44,085 nt of DNA from a bacterium (GCA_017616555.1 JAFZXZ010000027.1:1-44085); one strand, 5' to 3'; shown: positions 25,592 through 34,574, numbered from the stretch's first letter. Notes: generated by a model from the letters alone, not told the origin. Made by a program: numbers and translations.

Positions 25592-26538
25592 TGCTGAAGA
25601 TCTACAAATCAGAAGACGGCGTTCTCGTCGAGGCCCAGGACATCGAGCCCAACACCTGGATCGACGCGAGCAACCCCACTCCGGAAGAGCTGCATCATTT
25701 GGCCAAGTATTTCAAGCTTCCCGTGGAAACGATCACGGACCCTCTGGACGTTGATGAAAGAGCCCGCTGCGAAACGGACGAAGATTACAACATGATAATC
25801 TACCGCATCCCGACCTACGAAGAGAACGAGGCCAAGGGTTACAGGCAGTATTTCACCGTTCCTCTCGGTATCATTCTGGTCCAGGGCTGCATGATCACCA
25901 TTTGCAGAAGGGACACCAACGTCATCCACAATCTCTTCAAGCAGAAAAACAAGCACCTTTACGTAAAGCACTTCCCGTACCTCATCCTCCAGATCTTCTG
26001 GCAGACCTCCCTTACCTACCTAAGTGACCTGAAGGACATCAATACGAACACCTCTATCGTGCAGAAGAAACTGGAGAGCTCCATGAGCAACAAGCACCTC
26101 TTCGGCATGATGGCGCAGGAGAAGACGCTCGTTTACTTCACGACCTCGCTTAGATCCAACGACTTCATGCTTGACCGCTTGAAAAGGATGGCCTTCTTCA
26201 GGAAGGGTCTGACGGAAGAGGAGGAAGACCTTCTGGACGACGTTATCGTGGAAAACAGACAGGCGCTTGAGACCGCAAAGATCTACAACGACATTCTTAC
26301 CGGCATGATGGACGCTTTCGCTTCCGTCATCAACAACAATGTCAACCAGATCTTGAAACGGTTCGCCTCTATTTCCATCGTCTTCGCCTGGGCGACGCTT
26401 ATCTTTTCCCTTTACGGCATGAACTCCACTGATCTTCCGGTGGCGAAAATGAACTATGGTTTCCATTACATCATCGCTTTCACCGTCATCACGTGCATCA
26501 TCATGCTAATTTTGTTCTGGCGCAAGAAACTGCTTTAA
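25591..26538 (+). CDS. corA: CorA-family magnesium/divalent cation channel
   Basis: A 315-residue CorA-type protein: cytoplasmic N-terminal domain, long helical stalk (about 130-250) and two C-terminal TM helices. The selectivity motif Y-G-M-N at 275-278 is intact and is followed by a short acidic periplasmic loop, then the second TM and a basic W-R-K-K-L-L end. It would import Mg2+ or a similar cation as a pentamer. AAGGAGG at 25577-25583 is a strong ribosome site and the ATG overlaps the CDF stop. An intrinsic terminator follows 18 nt after the stop, closing the operon. Confidence 0.92.
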   Translation: MLKIYKSEDGVLVEAQDIEPNTWIDASNPTPEELHHLAKYFKLPVETITDPLDVDERARCETDEDYNMIIYRIPTYEENEAKGYRQYFTVPLGIILVQGCMITICRRDTNVIHNLFKQKNKHLYVKHFPYLILQIFWQTSLTYLSDLKDINTNTSIVQKKLESSMSNKHLFGMMAQEKTLVYFTTSLRSNDFMLDRLKRMAFFRKGLTEEEEDLLDDVIVENRQALETAKIYNDILTGMMDAFASVINNNVNQILKRFASISIVFAWATLIFSLYGMNSTDLPVAKMNYGFHYIIAFTVITCIIMLILFWRKKLL

Positions 26539-26556
26539 GCTAAAACCTAAAAGCCA

Positions 26557-26586
26557 TAAAGCCCGCCTTCCGGCGGGCTTTTTTTT
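26557..26586 (+). terminator. Intrinsic terminator after corA
   Basis: Stem AAGCCCGCC / GGCGGGCTT with loop TTCC (26568-26571) followed by a run of eight T. A classic Rho-independent terminator. Confidence 0.95.
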
Positions 26587-26594
26587 GCTAAAAT
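26586..26594 (+). promoter_or_regulatory. Extended -10 element for the secreted protein gene
   Basis: TGCTAAAAT directly after the terminator T-run, about 28 nt before the ATG at 26623. It is identical to the element in front of the HEAT lipoprotein. Confidence 0.5.
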
Positions 26595-26622
26595 TGAATA
26601 AGCCAATAACCATGGGGGAATT

Positions 26623-27876
26623 ATGAAGTACTGGCTTATCCTTGTTATCGGCGCGGCTATGGGCGCCGCTCTTGCCTTGCATTTCATGTCAGCGAAAAAC
26701 AGAAGACGATCGCACATAAACGTTATCCACGATAACTGCTGCGAAAGAAGGCAGTCCTGGAAATGCCTTCCCGAAAGAGAGCCCAAAGGCGAACTTGAGG
26801 AAAACATCAAGTGCTATATGGAGGACCCCAAAACAAGCGATTGGCAGCCGCCCAATTTCAATTACGACCATCAGGTCGCCGTCATGCCAATCAAAGCTAA
26901 AGTAATAGTCCTCATCTACGATCCCGTTCTCAAGAGCCAGGGCAACATAAAACTGACAGAATACCTGAAGGCCCGGGATCCCAGGAAACTCTCTCAGTTC
27001 CTCTGCGACGTCATAAGGGATTCCAGCGACGGTTATGTCAACTATGAGATCGTGGACATAATCGAACACGACCAGTTCAACAAGAAAATAGACGGCTTCA
27101 CCTACACCGAGGAAACCTTCCTCGACGCCAGGAAAAACAACTCCTGGCATCAGCCCGACCGCTCCGACTACCGCACTATCTTCGAAGAGAACGACCTCAT
27201 CCGCCGCTGCAAGGAGGAAGGCATAACGGAAGTCTGGATCTGGGGCGCCGGCGGCTTTGGCTACGACGAATTAGCCATGTACATTCCCAACCGCTACGCC
27301 CGCTTCGCTCCCACGCTGAATCCCTGGTTCTACCGTCCTTATGAGATCCCGCCTGAAATAGGTCATACCGTCTGGGTGATGGGCTTCAACTACGAGTGCG
27401 GCCCCGACAACATGATCCACAGCTACGGACACAGAGTGGAAAGCATAATGAGTCTTGTCTTCGCAAGAGGGATTTGGGAAACGGAGCTCTACGGCAAAGA
27501 TCCCTGGAACACCTTCACCGCCATCCCGGAAGGCGATAAAAATCCGGTTCCCGCCAACATCGGCAACGTTCACGTTCCGCCCAACGGTGACCACGGCTAC
27601 GATTACGCGAACACCAACCGGGTACTATCCTTCGTCAACGCCTGGCACTCCTACCCCGACCTCTCCGAGGGAAGAGCAAGGATGATTGGCAAAGAAGAAT
27701 GGGAAGGCGACCAACTAGGCTACCAGCAGTGGTGGCTCAGACAGCTTCCAAAGAAACCCGGCTACACCAAGTGGGGCTATAACAACTGGTGGGTCTATAT
27801 CGCCAACACGGACGAAGACCTCCCCTTCTACTACCCCATGCAGCCTCTGGAATTCAAACCCCCGAAAGAGCAGTGA
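26623..27876 (+). CDS. Secreted or membrane-anchored protein of unknown function
   Basis: A 417-residue protein with an N-terminal signal or anchor (residues 3-20, Ala/Gly/Leu-rich). The body is rich in Trp, Tyr and Asn. It contains E-V-W-I-W-G-A-G-G-F-G-Y (about 206-217), V-W-V-M-G-F-N-Y-E-C-G (about 251-261), H-S-Y-G-H-R-V-E-S-I-M (about 267-277), and N-V-H-V-P-P-N-G with W-H-S-Y-P-D further on. This set resembles a widely distributed family of extracellular hypothetical proteins that I recall only by pattern. The two His of H-S-Y-G-H and E274 could bind a metal, but that is inference. It has its own promoter and is followed by the convergent fic gene. Confidence 0.75.
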   Translation: MKYWLILVIGAAMGAALALHFMSAKNRRRSHINVIHDNCCERRQSWKCLPEREPKGELEENIKCYMEDPKTSDWQPPNFNYDHQVAVMPIKAKVIVLIYDPVLKSQGNIKLTEYLKARDPRKLSQFLCDVIRDSSDGYVNYEIVDIIEHDQFNKKIDGFTYTEETFLDARKNNSWHQPDRSDYRTIFEENDLIRRCKEEGITEVWIWGAGGFGYDELAMYIPNRYARFAPTLNPWFYRPYEIPPEIGHTVWVMGFNYECGPDNMIHSYGHRVESIMSLVFARGIWETELYGKDPWNTFTAIPEGDKNPVPANIGNVHVPPNGDHGYDYANTNRVLSFVNAWHSYPDLSEGRARMIGKEEWEGDQLGYQQWWLRQLPKKPGYTKWGYNNWWVYIANTDEDLPFYYPMQPLEFKPPKEQ

Positions 27877-27879
27877 AGC

Positions 27880-28944
27880 TTATTTCGCGACGGTCATCCT
27901 GTTGACGACCCACTTCGCGCCGCGGCCATGTCCTTCCGGACGGATGAGGCCTTCCTCTTTCATTTTCTTTAGGACGTTTCTTACCATGTCGTGGCTGACC
28001 AAGGGGCAGTCGTCCTCGATCTCGGAAAGGCTGAAGGGCAAAAAGCGCTTCATTACAGCCGCCCTCACCTGCTCGCTCTTCGTGCCTCTTCCCGTGCCCA
28101 TTCCGCGCACGCCTTCTTCCAGCTCGTGGTAAGCCTTCAAAAGCATGCCCCAGAAATAATTCAGCCAGGGATGCACGTCGTGCTTGCCTTCATGCCAAAA
28201 GTCGGAACTGGCTTTCAGCGCGGCGTAATATTCCGTCTTGGCCTGCTCGGTTATCCTTTCCAAGGAAACGTAGCGGCCCACGTTGTAATCGCAATGGTAG
28301 AGAAGCAGAAGCGTAAGAAGCCTAGCTATTCTTCCGTTGCCGTCCCTAAAAGGATGGATGCATAAGAAATCCAGAATGGTAAGAGGAATGACGATCAAAG
28401 GCTCGATATCCATCGTGCCGATCGCTTTGCTGTAAGAGGAAACAAGATCTTCCATGGCCGCAGGCGTCTCCGCCGCAGGCACTGCGCGGAACCTCACTCT
28501 CAGAAGCGTGCCGTCGGGATTGTATTCCCTGATCTCGTTGTTGGTCGTTTTGAATTTCCCGCCTTCTTCCGGCATGTAGCCGTAGAGTGTCTTGTGCATT
28601 TTTAGGATCGTATCGACGGCAAAGGGCATGTACGTTCCCTCTCTGTGGATCAAGGACAAAACGTCCCTATATCCCGCCACTTCCTGTTCCGAGCGGTTCT
28701 GCGGCTTCGATTCCTCTTTCACCAGGGCCTTCACTCTCTCCCTCGGCGTAACGTTGCCCTCTATCCTCGTGCTCGATTCGCTCGATTCAATGAGCGCGAT
28801 GTGCCTTAAAGACTCCAGCGTTTCCGGCGTCTGCTTCGCGAACAAAAGCTGCATGCCCTGGTATTCTCCCAGGCGCTTTAAGGTTCCCAGCTGCTCCTTA
28901 CTGAAAAGCAAAGAGGACAAAAATTTTTCGTTCAGTGACTGCAT
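27880..28944 (-). CDS. fic: Fic-domain protein with N-terminal inhibitory motif and C-terminal winged helix
   Basis: A 354-residue Fic enzyme that likely AMPylates a protein target. The catalytic motif H197-P-F-R-D-G-N-G-R-I-A-R208 is intact. An inhibitory helix S58-T-R-I-E62-G63 upstream of the Fic core makes it a self-inhibited class II Fic. The last about 70 residues (from S-E-Q-V-R-A-A-V-M) read as a winged helix-turn-helix, so the protein may bind DNA and control its own promoter. That promoter overlaps two direct repeats. GGAG lies about 7 nt before the ATG. Fic proteins with this layout are usually stand-alone, and there is no antitoxin beside it. Confidence 0.93.
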   Translation of the reverse strand: MQSLNEKFLSSLLFSKEQLGTLKRLGEYQGMQLLFAKQTPETLESLRHIALIESSESSTRIEGNVTPRERVKALVKEESKPQNRSEQEVAGYRDVLSLIHREGTYMPFAVDTILKMHKTLYGYMPEEGGKFKTTNNEIREYNPDGTLLRVRFRAVPAAETPAAMEDLVSSYSKAIGTMDIEPLIVIPLTILDFLCIHPFRDGNGRIARLLTLLLLYHCDYNVGRYVSLERITEQAKTEYYAALKASSDFWHEGKHDVHPWLNYFWGMLLKAYHELEEGVRGMGTGRGTKSEQVRAAVMKRFLPFSLSEIEDDCPLVSHDMVRNVLKKMKEEGLIRPEGHGRGAKWVVNRMTVAK

Positions 28945-28964
28945 ACAAGCTCTCCAATCGTTTT

Positions 28965-28999
28965 AAGGGTATTATACCAACTAATAAGGGTAATATCAA
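28965..28999 (-). promoter_or_regulatory. Promoter of fic with 21-bp-spaced direct repeats
   Basis: On the minus strand TTGATA (28999-28994) and TATAAT (28976-28971), spacer 17 bp with TGG before the -10. On the plus strand AAGGGTATTAT (28965-28975) and AAGGGTAATAT (28986-28996) are near-identical direct repeats, 21 bp apart, that overlap the -10 and -35. This is a likely operator. Confidence 0.75.
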
Positions 29000-29088
29000 G
29001 CCGCAATTACCTCAATGACCAATTTCGCGGCAACGTCATAACGTCCTTCGCTCACCATTACGCGCGCTTTTTTCTCACTTGCATCCTC

Positions 29089-29111
29089 CATATGTTCGCT
29101 CAGGACATATG
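29089..29111. repeat. Small inverted repeat, possible hairpin remnant
   Basis: CATATGTT and GACATATG form an 8-bp stem (one G-T pair) around a short loop. The CATATG ends recall the outer arms of type A and B elements, but the core is absent. It lies in the 28945-29300 gap, which also holds the fic promoter, element A5 and the next gene's promoter; the rest of the gap shows nothing clear. Confidence 0.35.
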
Positions 29112-29140
29112 CCGTTGCCGCTTCGTCACAAGCGCAAAGT

Positions 29141-29209
29141 GCGAACGTAGCATGTACCCCTAAGCGAACTCACGGAGGATGTAAATCAAGGCAATACGCG
29201 CGTAGTCCG
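29141..29209. repeat. Hairpin element type A, truncated copy A5
   Basis: Left arm GCGAACGTAGCATGTACCCC (29141-29160) and the type A core up to GTAGTCCG. The right half of the closing stem and the right arm are missing, and the core stem has ACGC changed to ATGT. A decayed copy. Confidence 0.8.
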
Positions 29210-29226
29210 CCAATTATGTTATATCC

Positions 29227-29255
29227 TTGCCACCGTTCCGCTTTTGTAGTACAAT
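29227..29255 (+). promoter_or_regulatory. Promoter of the first PEP-CTERM-like gene
   Basis: TTGCCA at 29227-29232 and TACAAT at 29250-29255 with a 17-bp spacer, about 46 nt before the ATG. Confidence 0.6.
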
Positions 29256-29300
29256 AATCATTCCGTAAACGTAAATAAATTCCAAAGAGGAAAAATAAAA

Positions 29301-31799
29301 ATGTCTATGAACAAATTACTTCTTTTTCTCGCTTTGGCGAGCCTGGCTGCTTTTGCCGAGACCGTTGTTCTCGATATATCGCAGTCTCCCATCACTTTTA
29401 CCTCCGAAGGCGTCAGCGGTAAGGGTCCCGAGGGCGAAGACGTTGAGGGATCGTATGACGAATACATCATCGAGGGTTCCCCGTATTATAGAGACTACGT
29501 GATCAAGGTCCAAAGCGGCACGCACAACATTACCCTCAGGAACGTTAACATAACCTATCCCGAAACGATACCTTTCGACATGTCGCCCGGCGCCAGCGTC
29601 ACTATGACTTTGTCCGGTCAGAACGCCTTTACCATGCCGTTTGAAAAGGAAGGTTCTCCCGTGCATGTGCCTGAAGGCGCCAGTTTGACCATTCAGGGCG
29701 AAGGGTCCCTGACCGCCACCGCGCTGGAATCCACCTACGGCGCCGGAATAGGCAGCGTAAGAGGGGAAAATTCCGGCGTCATCACCATCAACGGCGGAAC
29801 TATCTCGGCGCGCGGCGACTATTATTCCGCGGGCATCGGCGGCGGCTATGAAGGCCGCGGCACCGTGATTATCACAGGCGGCGACATCACGGCGGAAGCC
29901 CTGGGCTGCGGTGCGGGCATCGGCGGCGGCGGCAACGCCGGCGGCAGCGGCAATTACAGGTACGGCACCTGCGACGTTACGATAAGCGGCGGCCGGATCA
30001 AAGCCAAAAGCGACACCGGCGCCGGCATCGGGCATGCCTGGTATGCCTCCAATGACCCGGCCGGCACTGTGACCATAACCGGCGGAACGATAGAAGCCGA
30101 GAGCAGGGAAGGCGCGGGCATCGGAGCCGGCGGACTGGGCTACGGCCCGAACATTTACATCAGCGGCGGATCTATCAAAGCGACATCGACCGGCGGCGGA
30201 GACAAAGTCGGCGCCGGCGTCTCCTCCTCCTGCCCCGCCCCGCTTACGGGCGTTGGCGGCGAACAGGTTTATTTGGCGACAGTGCGCGAGGCCTTCGCTG
30301 ATCAGGGACAAAGTTATCTTTTCACCATGTACAGATCCGGCAGCGACTATCCCTACACTTATTCCGGATCCGGCTATACCGCCGACAACGATAATGATCT
30401 GTATTTTTATCTGCCAAGCGCCGAATTTTTCGGCGACGAATATGATGTCAAGGGCAGCAACGGCCGGTACTTCTGGGGAAGGATCTATGGTGGCGGGGGA
30501 GGCGAGCTGACCCTTTATTTCTGCGAAAATCTGACTTTGGATATCAGTGAAGGTCCCATATACTTTGATTTCAGAAATAGCGAAGCGTATCAATATACAG
30601 ACCCTTACGATCCTGATTGGAGAACGACTATATGCGCCAGCGACAACTATATCATAAAAGGCACATACGCTCCGGACTACGAAGACGATCAACGGCCAAG
30701 ATACGGCATTGCTGTCTATTCAGAGATAACAATTATCACTAATAAGATCACTTTGGAAAACTGCAATATCAGCGCTGCGTCCGCCTTCCGTTTGGAAGAA
30801 AATGCCTCTGTAGAATTGGTCTTGAAAGGCGTCAACACCCTGCGCTCTTCCTCCGACGCCGGTATTTTCGTATCTTCAGGCGCCACGCTGACGATTTGTT
30901 CTGAAAGCACCGGCTCTCTCTTTGCTTACGGCGGCAAGCACAGCGATGACGCCGAATTTGACGATGAATTTGACGATGAAATTATCGGAAAAAATTACAA
31001 AGCGGGCGCAGGTATCGGCGGTTACGATGATGAAATGCCAGGCGTAATGATAATCAACGGCGGAACGATCACAGCCGAAGGAGCGAAAGGCGCCGCGGGT
31101 ATCGGCGGCGGTTACGGCGATTCGGCCTGGGTTCGTTATTTGACCATCAACGGCGGCAACATTACCGCAATAGGTCATCATGGCGCAGGCATTGGCGGCG
31201 GCCAGGGAAGCATCTGCGATCTCACCATTACCGGCGGAAATATCATAGCTTCATCTGATGACGGCGCAGGCATCGGATCCGGCAAAGACGCCACATATCA
31301 TGGCAAAGTAATCATTACCGGCGGAACGATAAAAGCCACTAGCACGGACGGATCGGGCATCGGCGGCGGCAATGGCGGAACCATCCCCGATATCTATATC
31401 AGCAGCGGCTCGGTCTGGGCTTCTTCCGCCAATGGCTCTCCAATAGATCAGGTTCGGACAAGGGAAGGCGGCGAAGCGGTCTATCAGGCGACTCTGCAGA
31501 ACGCGATGGTCGAGCCAACGACCTCAGGCTATCATATCATGGGCGTTTCGGAAGAAGTGACTTTCACTACGAAGAAAAACGGATCTGCTTACGATTACAG
31601 CTACACCGGCACAGGCTATTCCGACAGCGACGACCTCTATTTCTATCTGCCGGACGGCTCTTATGTGATCACAGGCTCGAACGGCAGATTCACAGGCGGA
31701 ACGATCAGCGGCGGCGCCGCTACCTTCGAGGTCTTGCCGGAACCGGCAATCGCCGCTCTTGCGCTCTTCGCACTTGCAGCGTTCCTTCGCAAGAAGTAA
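29301..31799 (+). CDS. PEP-CTERM-like secreted beta-repeat protein 1
   Basis: An 832-residue exported protein. The signal peptide is residues 1-20, with cleavage likely after A-F-A. Two tandem halves (about 22-400 and 405-805) each start with an L-D-I-S stretch and then carry repeated rungs of the form I-T-G-G-x-I-x-A-x-(10-15)-G-A-G-I-G-G-G, predicted to stack as a right-handed beta-helix similar to carbohydrate-binding-domain proteins. The C-terminus has P-E-P at 813-815, a hydrophobic Ala/Leu helix and a final R-K-K, the PEP-CTERM layout for exosortase sorting. An acidic insert, D-D-E-F repeated (residues about 550-560), is special to this copy. An alternative start at 29307 is possible. 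Hairpin element A2 follows 17 nt after the stop. Confidence 0.85.
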   Translation: MSMNKLLLFLALASLAAFAETVVLDISQSPITFTSEGVSGKGPEGEDVEGSYDEYIIEGSPYYRDYVIKVQSGTHNITLRNVNITYPETIPFDMSPGASVTMTLSGQNAFTMPFEKEGSPVHVPEGASLTIQGEGSLTATALESTYGAGIGSVRGENSGVITINGGTISARGDYYSAGIGGGYEGRGTVIITGGDITAEALGCGAGIGGGGNAGGSGNYRYGTCDVTISGGRIKAKSDTGAGIGHAWYASNDPAGTVTITGGTIEAESREGAGIGAGGLGYGPNIYISGGSIKATSTGGGDKVGAGVSSSCPAPLTGVGGEQVYLATVREAFADQGQSYLFTMYRSGSDYPYTYSGSGYTADNDNDLYFYLPSAEFFGDEYDVKGSNGRYFWGRIYGGGGGELTLYFCENLTLDISEGPIYFDFRNSEAYQYTDPYDPDWRTTICASDNYIIKGTYAPDYEDDQRPRYGIAVYSEITIITNKITLENCNISAASAFRLEENASVELVLKGVNTLRSSSDAGIFVSSGATLTICSESTGSLFAYGGKHSDDAEFDDEFDDEIIGKNYKAGAGIGGYDDEMPGVMIINGGTITAEGAKGAAGIGGGYGDSAWVRYLTINGGNITAIGHHGAGIGGGQGSICDLTITGGNIIASSDDGAGIGSGKDATYHGKVIITGGTIKATSTDGSGIGGGNGGTIPDIYISSGSVWASSANGSPIDQVRTREGGEAVYQATLQNAMVEPTTSGYHIMGVSEEVTFTTKKNGSAYDYSYTGTGYSDSDDLYFYLPDGSYVITGSNGRFTGGTISGGAATFEVLPEPAIAALALFALAAFLRKK

Positions 31800-31816
31800 G
31801 CACACAGATAGCACTA

Positions 31817-31914
31817 GCAAAAGGGAGCATATATCCCCAAGCGAACTCACGGAGGACGCAAATCAAGGCCATGCACGCGTAGTCCGTGAGCGAGGGATAT
31901 ATGCTCCCTTTTGC
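31817..31914. repeat. Hairpin element type A, copy A2
   Basis: Perfect 21-bp outer arms (31817-31837 and 31894-31914) containing GGGAGCATATATCCC, enclosing the conserved core. It lies 17 nt after the stop of PEP-CTERM-like gene 1. The right arm ends in TTTTGC, so weak termination activity is possible. Confidence 0.9.
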
Positions 31915-31925
31915 ATACTCCCAAA

Positions 31926-31954
31926 TTGCTTTTCCTGCCCATTGTTGATAGAAT
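31926..31954 (+). promoter_or_regulatory. Promoter of the second PEP-CTERM-like gene
   Basis: TTGCTT at 31926-31931 and TAGAAT at 31949-31954 with a 17-bp spacer ending TGA, about 54 nt before the ATG at 32009. Confidence 0.65.
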
Positions 31955-32008
31955 ATTCACTACACTAAACACGTGTGTAATCAACCAACAATCCACTTAG
32001 GGGGAATA

Positions 32009-34324
32009 ATGAAACGTTTTTTATTTACGCTTGCTGTGCTCGCCTGCTTCGGCGCATACGCAGTTAGTTTCGACATCTCCACCGGCGATCTCACCATCAC
32101 CTCCGCCGGCAGCTGGGATGTCACCGGCACGACCACTGCTCACTCCATAATCATCAACACTGCTGACGCTGTCAACATAACTTTGGATAACGTCTCCATC
32201 ACCGGCGTGAGCTGCGCTTTCGATATTCAGAGCGGCACCGTGTATCTTAGTCTTACCGGCAATAACACTCTGACTTCCACAGCGGCCGCCGGTCTGCACG
32301 TTGCTAGTGATGCCTCCCTCGCCATCACGGGCGACGGCTCCCTGACCGCCACCAGCCAGGGCGAAGAAGGCGCCGGCATCGGCGGCAACAAAAGAGAGAA
32401 TTCCGGTGAAGTGATCATTATAAGCGGCACCGTTACGGCCAACGGCGCCACCTATGCCGCGGGCATTGGCGGCGGCGGACACGGCTGTGCCAACGTTATG
32501 ATCGAAGGCGGTGTTGTCAAAGCGACCTCCGGCTGGCTTGGCGCCGGCATCGGCGGCGGTACTGGCTGGGAAGGCGGCGCTGGATCCGTCACCATCAACG
32601 GCGGTTTTGTGAAGGCTGAAGGCAATAACGGCGCCGGCATCGGCTGCGGCGACGAGGGCGGACATAATGAGCCCGGCACGGTGGTCATCAACGGCGGTAC
32701 CGTTGAAGCTCACGCTGGCAGCGGCGCTGGTATCGGCGCCGGCAGCGGCAGCGGCGAAAGCGGCCGCGGCCCCGAGATCATCATCGCCGGCGGTTCCGTC
32801 AAAGCTTCCTCTGACAGCGGCTATCCTATCGGCCCGGGTGCCGGACAGGGCGAATGCCCCGCTCCTGTAAACGAACAGGACGGAGAGGTCGTCTATCTGG
32901 CTACCGTGGGCGCTGCTTTTAACGATTCCGGCACGGAATACACCTTCACCACTACCAAGGACGACTCCCCGTATACTTACGCTTATACCGGAGCCGGACA
33001 TACCGCCAACGGTGACATGAACCTCTATTTCTATCTGCCCAGCGGCGAATATACCGCCAGCGGCACAAACGGCAGAAATTTCGCCGGAACGATCAATGAT
33101 GCTCCGGGCACTTTGACCCGCTATATCCCCGGCGAAGTGACCATTGACATTTCGGAAGGCGATATAACGATCGAGACTGAGGTTGGCGCTAAGCAGGACG
33201 GCACGATCATTGGCCTTTACGGCAATTACATCATCACCGGATCTTCCTTGAATTACTCAGTGACGGTGGATTCTTCCGAAGCTCCGACGGTGACATTGAG
33301 CGATGCTTCCATCACCGACGTAAGCTGCGCCTTTGATATCCAGAGCGGCAACGTTTCTCTGGTGCTAGAAAACGACAACACGTTGACTTCCACGGGAGCC
33401 GCAGGTCTGCACGTCGCGAACGGCGCATCCGTCACCATCAGCGGAACCGGTTCTCTGACCGCCACGAGCCAGGGCGAAGAAGGCGCCGGCATCGGCGGCA
33501 ACAAAAGAGAGAATTCCGGCGCGGTGGTCATTGAAAGCGGCACCGTTACGGCCAACGGCGCGACTTTTGCAGCCGGCATCGGCGGCGGCGGACATGCCAT
33601 CGCCAACGTCACGATCAACGGCGGCAGCGTTACGGCTAATTGCGGCTCTTATGCAGCCGGCATCGGCGGCGGCACTGGCTGGGAAGGCGGCGCTGGATCC
33701 ATTACTATCAACGGCGGCTATGTGAAGGCTACGGGCGGCAACGGCGCCGGCATCGGCTGCGGCGACGAAGGCGGCCATAACGCTCCCGGCACGGTGACCA
33801 TCACCGGCGGCACCGTTGAAGCTCACGGCGGCAGCGGCGCAGGCATCGGCGCCGGCAACGCCAGCGGCGAAAGCGGCCAATACCCCAGCATCTTCATCAG
33901 CGGCGGTTCTGTTAAAGCTACCTCTGGCAGCGGCTCTCCCATTGGCCCGGGCGCTGGAGCGGGTACCGGTCCAACTCCTAAGACGGCTTCCGGCGGCGAA
34001 GACATCCATCTGGCGACTCTGCCTGATGCGATGGTCGCTCCGACTGCTGCCAATTTCGCGATCATGAGCGTTGCGGAAGACGTGACCTTCACCACGAAGA
34101 GGAACGGCTCCGATTATGGTTACACTTATACCGGCGCTGGTTTCGCCGGCACGGATGACGCTTACTTCTATCTGCCGGACGGTTCTTACGTGATCACCGG
34201 TACGAACGGCAAGTCGCTGGGCGGAACGATTAACGGCGCTGATGCGACCTTCGTTACGGTTCCTGAACCGGCCTTCGCCGCGCTTGCGCTGCTGGCGCTG
34301 GCGGCGCTCCTTCGCAAGAAGTAA
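32009..34324 (+). CDS. PEP-CTERM-like secreted beta-repeat protein 2
   Basis: A 771-residue exported protein. The start at 32009 follows GGGGGA, and the product begins M-K-R-F-L-F with a signal peptide to about residue 18. A longer reading from 31973 would put 12 extra polar residues before the signal and is rejected. The two halves are very close copies: both contain S-Q-G-E-E-G-A-G-I-G-G-N-K-R-E-N-S-G and very similar DNA (about 32349-32460 versus 33463-33570), so the duplication is recent. G-A-G-I-G-rich beta-helix rungs are as in its neighbours. P-E-P is at 752-754 with a hydrophobic helix and R-K-K end. Hairpin A3 lies 17 nt after the stop. Confidence 0.86.
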   Translation: MKRFLFTLAVLACFGAYAVSFDISTGDLTITSAGSWDVTGTTTAHSIIINTADAVNITLDNVSITGVSCAFDIQSGTVYLSLTGNNTLTSTAAAGLHVASDASLAITGDGSLTATSQGEEGAGIGGNKRENSGEVIIISGTVTANGATYAAGIGGGGHGCANVMIEGGVVKATSGWLGAGIGGGTGWEGGAGSVTINGGFVKAEGNNGAGIGCGDEGGHNEPGTVVINGGTVEAHAGSGAGIGAGSGSGESGRGPEIIIAGGSVKASSDSGYPIGPGAGQGECPAPVNEQDGEVVYLATVGAAFNDSGTEYTFTTTKDDSPYTYAYTGAGHTANGDMNLYFYLPSGEYTASGTNGRNFAGTINDAPGTLTRYIPGEVTIDISEGDITIETEVGAKQDGTIIGLYGNYIITGSSLNYSVTVDSSEAPTVTLSDASITDVSCAFDIQSGNVSLVLENDNTLTSTGAAGLHVANGASVTISGTGSLTATSQGEEGAGIGGNKRENSGAVVIESGTVTANGATFAAGIGGGGHAIANVTINGGSVTANCGSYAAGIGGGTGWEGGAGSITINGGYVKATGGNGAGIGCGDEGGHNAPGTVTITGGTVEAHGGSGAGIGAGNASGESGQYPSIFISGGSVKATSGSGSPIGPGAGAGTGPTPKTASGGEDIHLATLPDAMVAPTAANFAIMSVAEDVTFTTKRNGSDYGYTYTGAGFAGTDDAYFYLPDGSYVITGTNGKSLGGTINGADATFVTVPEPAFAALALLALAALLRKK

Positions 34325-34341
34325 GCTCGTTCCTTCTCACG

Positions 34342-34432
34342 AAAAAAGCACATATCCCCCGCTCACGGACTACGCGCGCATTGCCTTGATTTGCGTCCTC
34401 CGTGAGTTCGCTTGGGGATATGTGCTTTTTTT
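34342..34432. repeat. Hairpin element type A, copy A3 (inverted core), terminator-like
   Basis: Outer arms AAAAAAGCACATATCCCC (34342-34359) and its complement (34414-34431) pair perfectly over 18 bp. The core is in the opposite orientation to A1, A2, A4 and A5. The right arm ends in seven T and the left begins with six A, so in RNA it forms a long hairpin followed by a U-run on either strand and could terminate transcription of PEP-CTERM-like gene 2. Confidence 0.88.
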
Positions 34433-34481
34433 CGTGCTCCGGCAAGCACCGCCATTTGCTCCGCAATATTTAGGGAGCGAA

Positions 34482-34548
34482 GCAAGAAGGCATGTACCCG
34501 TAAGCAAACTCAGCGAAGCTTGTTTGCCAAGGGCACATGCCTTCTTGC
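34482..34548. repeat. Hairpin element type B, copy B1
   Basis: Outer arms 34482-34499 and 34531-34548 (18 bp, one mismatch), containing GCAAGAAGGCATG. The core has GCAAAC pairing with GTTTGC and a small AGC-GAA-GCT hairpin at its tip. It shares CCCGTAAGCAAACTCA with the CCCCTAAGCGAACTCA of type A. Confidence 0.85.
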
Positions 34549-34574
34549 GTAGCGAACTATGCGATGGTTATAAA

